Assembly (NCBI RefSeq): GCF_000166055.1
Contig: NC_014664.1
Span: 3,503,501 to 3,567,500 of the forward strand
Source: Rhodomicrobium vannielii ATCC 17100
Lineage (GTDB): Bacteria > Pseudomonadota > Alphaproteobacteria > Rhizobiales > Rhodomicrobiaceae
Length of the DNA stretch: 64,000 bases
Reading direction: 5' to 3'
In this document: piece by piece, positions 54,925 to 64,000 of the stretch
How positions within the stretch are numbered: the stretch's first letter is position 1
Layout of the letters: every line of letters starts with the position of its first letter
Program-made: the position numbers and the translations under genes
The notes under the pieces: generated by a model
Told to the model about the DNA's origin: nothing
The model's database searches: none
Seen by the model: the letters and a program-made list of their open reading frames with translations, nothing else

Positions 54925-55224
54925 ATGAAAACGCTTTTGATCGTCGCCGGGCTCTTTTTTACGCTTTTCGGAGGGGCCATCGCCTGGTTCGCCTCATCCG
55001 ATCCCGGACATGAATACGATCTCAGTCTGGTGATTCCGATCGATACGCGTCACATGCCGCGCGCGGTCAATTTGCCTAAGGTCGAGTCCACGTCGAGCGC
55101 GGAAGTCGACTCGCCGCCCGCTGTGGACGGGCGCGCGGAAGCGGGAAACGCACCCGTATTTCCCGAGCGTCCTCCTGTCCAACTAAACTATGCGACCGGC
55201 GCTGCATCGGAAGCCCCTCGATAA
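54925..55224 (+). CDS. Small single-pass membrane protein
   Basis: A 99-residue protein from the ATG at 54925, with GGGG about 7 bases upstream. Residues 2-22 form a membrane anchor; the rest is acidic, Pro/Ala-rich and periplasmic by charge. Not recognised. In many relatives the slot between ctpA and rppH holds a divergent polysaccharide deacetylase (YibQ-like) with a similar N-terminal anchor and Pro-rich linker; this may be a reduced version, which is speculation. Confidence 0.6.
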   Translation: MKTLLIVAGLFFTLFGGAIAWFASSDPGHEYDLSLVIPIDTRHMPRAVNLPKVESTSSAEVDSPPAVDGRAEAGNAPVFPERPPVQLNYATGAASEAPR

Positions 55225-55459
55225 GCGCTTCCAATGTCGAACGCCGCCGCATCCAGCTAAAAATGAACTCGTGTGAAGCGGGATATCGGTCTCATCGCCG
55301 CCGCGATGCATTGTTTATCGCTCGCCCTCGTCTGATGAGAGCTCCGTAACGGTTAAGCGCTATGGAGCGAACCGGAAATCGCTCGCGTGCCGAAACAGGA
55401 GCCGGCTCGCATTCGAGCCAACGCAAAAAGTCCCGCAGCATCATAAGGAAACAACCGCG

Positions 55460-55960
55460 ATGCTCATCCAACCATCCACCCTCCCTTACCGGCTCTGCGC
55501 CGGGATCGTGCTTCTGAACGCCGAACGCCGCATCTGGATCGGCCACCGCACAAAAGACTTCGCTTCAGGTGAGGCGAATCGGCGCTGGCAAATGCCGCAG
55601 GGTGGGATCGACAAGGGCGAAGACCCAAGGGCAGCCGCTCTCCGCGAACTTCACGAGGAGACAGGCGTGACGAGCGTGTCGATTCTCGCGGAGGCACGGG
55701 CTTGGATCTACTACGACCTGCCGCCCGAATCCGTCGGCCGGGCCTTGAAGGGTAAGTATCGGGGACAACAGCAGAAATGGTACGCGATGCAGTTCACCGG
55801 CGATGAGTCTGAAATGAATCTCAAGCTCGACGGCCACAAGCCGGAGTTCGACTCCTGGCGTTGGGCCACTCCGGCAGAGGTCGTCGATGAGATCGTGGGC
55901 TTCAAGCGCGCTGCCTACGAGGCCGTTTTCGCTGAATTTGCTGACCTTCTCGTTCCATGA
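55460..55960 (+). CDS. rppH: RNA pyrophosphohydrolase RppH
   Basis: A 166-residue Nudix hydrolase. The Nudix box runs over residues 48-70 (G48, E54, R62-E63-L64 and E66-E67-x-G69). The Y-R-L-C-A-G start, R-W-Q-M-P-Q-G-G and the Q-K-W-Y motif are typical of RppH. It removes pyrophosphate from the 5' end of mRNAs, opening them to RNase E. It precedes the ATP synthase operon. Confidence 0.95.
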   Translation: MLIQPSTLPYRLCAGIVLLNAERRIWIGHRTKDFASGEANRRWQMPQGGIDKGEDPRAAALRELHEETGVTSVSILAEARAWIYYDLPPESVGRALKGKYRGQQQKWYAMQFTGDESEMNLKLDGHKPEFDSWRWATPAEVVDEIVGFKRAAYEAVFAEFADLLVP

Positions 55961-56150
55961 GGAACGATCTTTCGCAAAGGCGAAAAACGATCATTCAATT
56001 CGCTGCACCGGGTTGCAATGCGTGAAGGGTCTATGCTAGAAGCGCCTCAGGCATAAGCCGGGCTTCAAATCCGGACATTTATCACCGATTTCAGAGCACG
56101 CTTCGACGCTCCACGCGTTTGGCGGCTCTTTGACTGTTGGAGAGCACGTC
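55961..56150. promoter_or_regulatory. Upstream region of the ATP synthase operon
   Basis: About 190 bases containing TTGCAA near 56013 and a weak -10 about 16 bases further right. A promoter must lie here or upstream, but none is certain. A short TTCGC-type hairpin after rppH may end that transcript. Confidence 0.3.
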
Positions 56151-56707
56151 TTGGCGCGGACCATCGCAGGATCGACGGTAGCTGAACGTTACGCTGGAGC
56201 GCTTTTCGATCTGGCCCGCGCGGACAACGCGGTAGGCAGCGTCGAAGCTTCTCTCGAAATCTTCCAGAAATCGCTGCGCGAAAGCGACGATCTCCGTCGC
56301 CTCGTGCTGAACCCGACGTTCTCCATCGCCGAACAGGAAAAGGGCCTCTCGGCCGTCCTGAAGGCGGCCGGAATCGAAGGCCTTGCGCGCGATTTTCTTA
56401 TCGTTCTCGCAAAGAACAGGCGGCTTTTCGCCGTAGAGAACGTGATCGCGGCTTTCCGCTCGCTTGCCGCCAAGGACCGCGGCGAGGTCGAGGCAGAAGT
56501 CATTTCCGCCGTGCCGCTTAGCGAAGCCCAGACCCAGGATCTGGTCGACACGCTTCGGCAGAAGCTCGGCAAGACGCCGAAGCTTACGGCGATTGTGGAT
56601 TCGAAGCTGCTCGGCGGGCTTGTCGTCCGCGTCGGCAGCCAGATGATCGATACGTCCTTACGTACGAAATTGAAAAACCTCGAAAAGGTGATGAAAGAGG
56701 CCAGCTG

Positions 56708-56708
<1 letters not shown>
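56151..56708 (+). CDS. atpH: ATP synthase F1 delta subunit
   Basis: A 185-residue OSCP/delta protein. TTG at 56151 is chosen because GGAGAG lies 6 bases upstream; TTG 56130 would add 7 residues. The N-terminal helical domain opens [12 protein letters not shown]. The C-terminal part has [11 protein letters not shown], the signature that binds subunit b. It joins the F1 head to the stator. It overlaps atpA by one base. Confidence 0.96.
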
Positions 56709-58249
<1,541 letters not shown>

Positions 58250-58270
58250 TCGGGCTTAGCGGAGACACCA

Positions 58271-59131
58271 ATGGCGAGCCTGAAAGACCTAAGAGGCCGC
58301 ATCGCGTCGGTTAAGGCCACACGCAAGATCACGAAGGCCATGCAAATGGTGGCCGCCGCGAAATTGCGCCGTGCGCAGGACCAGGCCGAAGCGGCTCGCC
58401 CCTACGCCGAGGGTCTGGACAAGATCCTCGGAAAGTTCGCGGGCAAGGCGATGCCCACCGGTCCGCTTCAGCTGCTGTTGCAGGGCACCGGCAAGACGCA
58501 AACGCATCTGCTCGTGGTCGCCACTGGCGAGCGCGGGCTCGCGGGCGCGTTCAACTCGAACATCGCGCGACTCGCGCGCGATCACGTTCGCGTGCTCCTC
58601 GCCGAAGGCAAGTCGGTCAAGATCATCACCATCGGCCGAAAGGGCGCTGACGTGCTCCGGCGCGATTTCGGCAAGCTGATGATCGACCATGTCGACCTGC
58701 GCGGCGTGCGACAGCTTGGCTACGTTCATGCGATCGATATCGCGCAGCGCGTCGTCAAGCGGTTCGAGGCGGGCGAATTCGACGTCGCCACTCTCTTCTT
58801 CTCGAAGTTCCAGAATATCATCACCCAGAAGCCCACAGCGGGCCAGCTTCTTCCGGTAGAACTCCCTGCCTCCGAAGGCGACTACGAGTTCGAGCCGGAC
58901 GAAGCCGAAATCTTGCTCGATCTCGTGCCGCGTGCGCTCGCAACCAAGATCTTCAGCGCGCTTCTGGAGAACAATGCGGGCTTCTACGCGTCTCAGATGA
59001 CCGCGATGGACAATGCAACGCGCAACGCAGGCGATATGGTGAGCCGCTACACGCTTGAGTATAACCGCGCGCGTCAGGCGATGATCACGAAGGAACTGAT
59101 CGAAATCATCTCGGGAGCTGAGGCAGTCTAG
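58271..59131 (+). CDS. atpG: ATP synthase F1 gamma subunit
   Basis: A 286-residue rotor-shaft protein. The N-terminal coiled-coil helix has [20 protein letters not shown]. The C-terminal helix has [11 protein letters not shown], the family signature. It turns inside the alpha/beta ring. A 320-base gap separates it from atpD, unlike the usual tight spacing. Confidence 0.97.
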   Translation: MASLKDLRGRIASVKATRKITKAMQMVAAAKLRRAQDQAEAARPYAEGLDKILGKFAGKAMPTGPLQLLLQGTGKTQTHLLVVATGERGLAGAFNSNIARLARDHVRVLLAEGKSVKIITIGRKGADVLRRDFGKLMIDHVDLRGVRQLGYVHAIDIAQRVVKRFEAGEFDVATLFFSKFQNIITQKPTAGQLLPVELPASEGDYEFEPDEAEILLDLVPRALATKIFSALLENNAGFYASQMTAMDNATRNAGDMVSRYTLEYNRARQAMITKELIEIISGAEAV

Positions 59132-60885
<1,754 letters not shown>

Positions 60886-60982
60886 GAAACGATATCGGCC
60901 GCTTTCGCCCGCGCTGGAACATGTGCGATGGTGAGAGCGGCCTTCGGATTTTCACGGTTTAGCGCCGGAGAACGGACCCGAG

Positions 60983-61384
60983 ATGGCCGATACTATTTAC
61001 TTTGAACTTATCGCCCCGGATAAACGGCTGCTCTCCGCAGACGTCTCGGAGGCCGTGCTTCCGGGTCAGGAGGGCGACCTTTCCGCCCAAGCCGGACGTG
61101 GTTTTCTTATTCTCAAGTTGCGCCCGGGCATTCTTACAACGCGAGCGAAGGACGGCGAGAAGCAGTTCTTCCTGCGCGGCGGCTTCGCCGATGTAGGACC
61201 AGACAAGGCGACGGTGCTGGCTGAATTCGCCATACCGCTCGAAGACCTGACGGGCGCTATCCTGGCGGATGAAATCGCGCAGGCAGAGCAATCTCTGGAT
61301 GAAGCGAAAGACGACGCTCGCAAGATCTCGTCGTGGGATCGGCTGGAGCGCTTGCAGACCCTGAAAGCTCGGCTCGCTCTTTAG
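60983..61384 (+). CDS. atpC: ATP synthase F1 epsilon subunit
   Basis: A 133-residue protein. The N-terminal beta-sandwich has F-E-L-I-A-P-D-K-R-L-L, V-L-P-G-Q-E-G-D-L-S and F-F-L-R-G-G-F-A-D-V; the C-terminal helical part (about 88-133) is A/E-rich. It couples the gamma shaft to the c-ring and can inhibit ATP hydrolysis. It is the last gene of the operon; no F0 genes are in the window, as is usual in alphaproteobacteria where F1 and F0 operons are separate. Confidence 0.95.
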   Translation: MADTIYFELIAPDKRLLSADVSEAVLPGQEGDLSAQAGRGFLILKLRPGILTTRAKDGEKQFFLRGGFADVGPDKATVLAEFAIPLEDLTGAILADEIAQAEQSLDEAKDDARKISSWDRLERLQTLKARLAL

Positions 61385-61620
61385 CGGGTCGGGGAAACCG
61401 CGGAAGCCTATGAGTTTCGGCTGGTCCTGACGGCGGTTTGACGCGCGTGGGGCAAAAGCTAAGCGTTCTGTTGTACTCGCTTCCGAACCTCCGATTCTCA
61501 ACAGCTTGCTAGGCCCGCGATGCCCCGCAACTCCGGGCGCGTACGCTCGGATCGTGTTCTGGTCGCGCTTGAACGACGCCGAGCGCTTATTCCTGTTGGC
61601 GGAATCAAAACGCCCTATGA

Positions 61621-62637
61621 TGTTTAATCCCAGATTTTGATGGTGCATTATTCTCCCTCGGCTGGAAGGATGCGCTATGGGACAAATTCTTCATGGGAGC
61701 GCCACAACGACTGAGGCGGTCCGTCGAGCGATACAGCATAGTCAAGAGAGCTTGAGGGCCCTGGCCAAGCGCTACGGCATCAACACGAAGACGGTCTCGA
61801 AATGGAAGAAGCGCTCATCCGTCGCCGATGTGCCGACTGGACCGAAAGAGCCGAAATCCACGGTTCTGTCGGTCGAGGAAGAGGCGATAATCGTCGCCTT
61901 CCGCAAGCATACGCTCTTGCCGCTCGACGATTGCCTCTATGCGCTACAGGCGACGATACCGCATCTGACTCGCTCGTCGCTGCATCGCTGTCTTCAACGC
62001 CACGGTATTTCTCGGCTGCCGGACGTCGAAGGCGACAAGCCCGCCAAGAAGAAGTTCAAGTCCTATCCGATCGGCTATTTTCATGTCGACATAGCCGAAG
62101 TGCAGACGGCCGAAGGCAAGCTCTATCTCTACGTCGCCATTGACCGCACGAGCAAATTCGCCTTCGTGCAACTCGTCAAAAAGACCGGCAGGACGTCCGC
62201 TTCAGCCTTCCTCGTCGCCCTGATAGAGGCAGTTCCCTACAAGATTCACACGGTGCTCACCGACAACGGCATCCAGTTCACGTTTCCGCCGCGTTATGCC
62301 GATGGACCAACGGCCAGATACATGACGCACATGTTTGACATGCGATGCAGCGAGAACGGCATTGAGCACCGCCTCACCAAGGTCAAGCATCCCTGGACAA
62401 ACGGCCAGGTCGAGCGAATGAACCGGACGATCAAGGAGGCGACGGTCAAACGCTATCACTACGACCGTCACGAGCAGCTCGAAACCCATCTATCGGACTT
62501 CATCAACGCCTATAACTTTGCTCGCCGACTAAAGACCCTCAAAGGCCTCACGCCTTATGAGTTCATCTGTAAATGCTGGACGAATGAGCCGGAAAGATTC
62601 AAAATCGATCCAATCCATCAAATGCCGGGACTAAACA
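61621..62637 (+). mobile_element. IS481-family insertion sequence, copy 2 (inverted relative to copy 1)
   Basis: Same 1017-bp length and terminal repeats as the copy at 11685-12701, in opposite orientation. Its flanks differ: CTATGA on the left and TCTAAG on the right, so there is no target duplication. The right flank fits the CTAR-type target, the left does not. This points to rearrangement at the left boundary. Confidence 0.9.
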
Positions 62638-62642
62638 TCTAA
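61677..62642 (+). CDS. IS481-family transposase, copy 2
   Basis: 321 residues, identical in protein sequence to copy 1, with the same helix-turn-helix and D138/D196/E246 catalytic residues. The ATG at 61677 lies 56 bases inside the element. The TAA stop at 62640-62642 is in flanking DNA, just beyond the terminal repeat. Both copies appear intact, so the element may still move. Confidence 0.93.
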   Translation: MGQILHGSATTTEAVRRAIQHSQESLRALAKRYGINTKTVSKWKKRSSVADVPTGPKEPKSTVLSVEEEAIIVAFRKHTLLPLDDCLYALQATIPHLTRSSLHRCLQRHGISRLPDVEGDKPAKKKFKSYPIGYFHVDIAEVQTAEGKLYLYVAIDRTSKFAFVQLVKKTGRTSASAFLVALIEAVPYKIHTVLTDNGIQFTFPPRYADGPTARYMTHMFDMRCSENGIEHRLTKVKHPWTNGQVERMNRTIKEATVKRYHYDRHEQLETHLSDFINAYNFARRLKTLKGLTPYEFICKCWTNEPERFKIDPIHQMPGLNI

Positions 62643-62911
62643 GCGGGGCACCGTTGAAGGAAATGTCGCTTGGCGGAACGTGTCATTCACACCTGCCGTG
62701 GCGCTTCTTCAGACGGCTTTGTAGCAATTTTTGCGCTTTGAGTTAGAAGTGGGGGCGCTGGGAGATAGAAAAACGAACCCAGCCGCCTCTGAGCCTTCTG
62801 ATTGCCAAGCGATCTCGCTATCGGAACGTCTATCGTCTTGCCGAGCGGTCGCCAACGGATTTCCAAGCCCATCATTTTTGACAGGCCCTGTGAATGTTCT
62901 GAAATGTTCTG
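62638..62911. other. Junction DNA right of IS copy 2
   Basis: About 270 bases with no recognised gene; one 62-codon minus-strand frame (62687-62875) has no supporting features. It looks like debris between the IS and the repA fragment. Confidence 0.4.
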
Positions 62912-63262
62912 TTATAATGAGGGCGCCACCAATTCTGCGTAAACCCGCCACCGATTCAGCGTGAAGTAAGAGAATTTCGCCACCGATTCTGCACGGGCGA
63001 AACCTCCGCCGAACTGGGTCGATAGGGCGTTCCAAGAGAGCGTCGTTGGTGCCCTCATAGAATGCAGTCGGTAATTCAGCCAGAAATACATGTCGAGCTT
63101 GCGGGAGGACCCAGCAAATGCGCGGACAGCTTCGGCCCGGATCGGCAGGGCGTGCTTCACCAGGGTCTCGTAGAAATCCAGGCTGAAGGTTAGGGTTGAA
63201 TGCCACAGCATCAGCTGGTCTGGGTTGACCGGTAGCCAGACTTCGATCCGGGAAAAGGGCAT
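62912..63262 (-). pseudogene. repA: Truncated plasmid replication initiator (RepA-like) fragment
   Basis: A 116-codon frame whose first 85 residues match the middle of alphaproteobacterial plasmid RepA proteins: R-I-E-V-W-L-P, L-W-H-S-T-L-T-F-S-L-D-F-Y, H-A-L-P-I-R, and L-D-M-Y-F-W-L-N-Y-R-L-H. In intact proteins the N-terminus and about 100 further C-terminal residues would be present; here the C-terminal part runs into the IS21-like repeats (about 63000) and the upstream part into methyltransferase sequence (about 63290). It cannot work as an initiator. It is a relic of a plasmid or integrated element. Confidence 0.7.
62924..62996. repeat. Three direct repeats resembling an IS21-family terminus
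   Basis: Copies of CGCCACCRATTCWGC start at 62925, 62947 and 62979. Multiple repeats of this kind are typical of IS21-family ends, where the transposase binds. No istA or istB gene is adjacent, so only one end remains, inside the repA fragment. Confidence 0.55.
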
Positions 63263-63573
63263 ACCCTGGAAGTCGACGGCACGTTGGCCATCCGGCCGTA
63301 GCCATAATTGACAAGATCCGTGGACAGAACGTCGTATCCGGCCGCAATCAATTCCTCTGAGATCCAGCCGGTTCCGCAGGCGGGCTCCCAGATGGGGCCA
63401 TCGAAGCGCTCGACCGAGAGAAGGGCGCGTGTCGCCTCCGGTGGCGTCGGGTAGAACTCGTAGGCGGCCCGGTTGGGATGGAGCCGTGGCCCGAACCTGA
63501 AGGCGCGGGCGGTTTCAGTCACGACACGGCGCGTGCGCAGCTCATGGGGTAGGAGGAGGCGAGGGGCGTTCAT
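63211..63573 (-). pseudogene. Truncated SAM-dependent DNA methyltransferase
   Basis: A 120-codon frame. Residues 1-93 match the N-terminal part of phage/plasmid methyltransferases: Y-E-F-Y-P-T-P-P-E-A-T-R-A-L-L and the SAM-binding E-P-A-C-G-T-G, then S-T-D-L-V-N-Y-G-Y-G. After about 63290 the family match ends, and the same DNA in another frame is the repA fragment. The catalytic motif (D/N-P-P-Y/F) expected further on is absent. Its start overlaps the previous gene by 4 bases, so it was once the third gene of a small operon. Confidence 0.7.
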
Positions 63574-63779
63574 TGGGCGGCCTCCTCGATGTCCAGTTCA
63601 ACGCCGCCCTGTTCACCGGAGATGTATCGGGCGCGGTCGGCTTCCGACCACCCGTAGTAGGTTTCCAGGGCAACATCTTCGGCAACGTCCCCGTCTTCGG
63701 CCCTGACCGTGAACTGAAACACGTTCCGTTCGTACAGGATGATGGTGAAGTCCTTGCAGGAGGGATTGACGATGCTCAT
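63570..63779 (-). CDS. Small protein resembling DpnD/PcfM family (second of tandem pair)
   Basis: 69 residues. The pattern is an N-terminal beta strand pair (F-T-I-I-L-Y-E and F-Q-F-T-V-R-A-E), a helix rich in Asp/Ala, and an acidic C-terminal strand (G-V-E-L-D-I-E-E). This layout resembles DpnD/PcfM-like small proteins found next to phage and plasmid genes. It overlaps its neighbours by 4 bases on both sides (ATGA), so it is translationally coupled. Family assignment is by pattern only. Confidence 0.6.
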   Translation of the reverse strand: MSIVNPSCKDFTIILYERNVFQFTVRAEDGDVAEDVALETYYGWSEADRARYISGEQGGVELDIEEAAQ

Positions 63780-63973
63780 TCGTCGGCCTCCTGTTCGTCG
63801 ATGATCTCGAAACCGTCAACGCCGCTGGCCTGGCAGGAGAATTCCTCACGGCCGTGCCTTTCGTAAGAGGCGCGGGCTTGTGCCTTGGCTTCATCCTCCG
63901 AGGCGGCATCGACGCAGATGTTCCAGGTTTCCCACATGATCATCGCGACGGTGTAGCTCTTGAGCTGGTTCAT
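63776..63973 (-). CDS. Small protein resembling DpnD/PcfM family (first of tandem pair)
   Basis: 65 residues from the ATG at 63973, which follows GGAG; a GTG at 63982 is also in frame. Two strands (Y-T-V-A-M-I-M and W-N-I-C-V-D-A-A), a charged helix (S-E-D-E-A-K-A-Q-A-R-A-S-Y) and an acidic end (G-F-E-I-I-D-E-Q) match the layout of the next gene, suggesting an old tandem duplication. It is the first visible gene of the minus-strand operon, which may continue beyond the window. Confidence 0.6.
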   Translation of the reverse strand: MNQLKSYTVAMIMWETWNICVDAASEDEAKAQARASYERHGREEFSCQASGVDGFEIIDEQEADE

Positions 63974-64000
63974 TGGGCACACTCCTCATCATCGTTCCAG

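Noticed and set aside
62709-63347. 212-codon minus-strand frame across the repA region
   Set aside because: The adjacent frame carries the RepA match; this one has no family resemblance and crosses the IS21-like repeats.

Overview
The window reads as chromosome of a GC-rich, photosynthetic alphaproteobacterium of the Hyphomicrobiales, probably close to Rhodomicrobium or Rhodopseudomonas. This placement is inferred from gene content: pioB/pioC iron-oxidation genes, a ccmI-E-F-H cluster, lepB-rnc-era-recO, rplM-rpsI-argC, Omp25/31-like barrels and a five-gene F1 ATP synthase operon (atpHAGDC). No tRNA or rRNA gene was seen.

Layout. 1-1840: 3' end of pioB (outer-membrane barrel) and pioC (HiPIP), the periplasmic/outer-membrane wiring for phototrophic Fe(II) oxidation. 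2035-6400: cytochrome c maturation genes ccmI, ccmE, ccmF and ccmH, which would supply haem attachment for the multihaem partner of PioB. 6663-11609: SRAP protein, glycosyltransferase, leuB, an unknown protein and a VapBC toxin-antitoxin pair whose toxin lacks one catalytic acid. 11685-12701: an IS481-family element. 12753-30767: housekeeping genes (gltX, comEC, two PLP enzymes, a thioesterase, rplM-rpsI, argC), an extensin-like protein, and glcDEF for glycolate oxidation. 30980-35699: a divergent LysR regulator and a TRAP transporter with fused membrane subunits. 35955-38006: two beta-barrel proteins. 38480-41912: lepB-rnc-era-recO. 42233-46496: DedA, a TPR protein, an OprB-like porin and a dCTP deaminase. 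46753-51121: two histidine kinases followed by a receiver-ATPase fusion, a compact signalling module. 51194-55960: peroxiredoxin, EnvC-like and CtpA envelope proteases, a small membrane protein, and rppH. 56151-61384: atpHAGDC.

61621-62637 is a second IS481 copy, inverted relative to the first, encoding an identical transposase. It marks a sharp change: 62638-64000 is a mosaic of broken plasmid or phage genes, namely a repA fragment truncated by what looks like an IS21-family end, a methyltransferase fragment fused to it, and two small tandem genes resembling the DpnD/PcfM family. The first IS copy has a clean 6-bp target duplication; the second does not, so its left boundary was probably formed by a rearrangement.

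The most interesting points are the pio-ccm linkage, the kinase/kinase/receiver-ATPase module, the IS-bounded junction with plasmid debris, the 77-bp palindrome between gltX and comEC, and the VapC with an altered active site. All functional calls come from reading motifs by eye; no database search was run.
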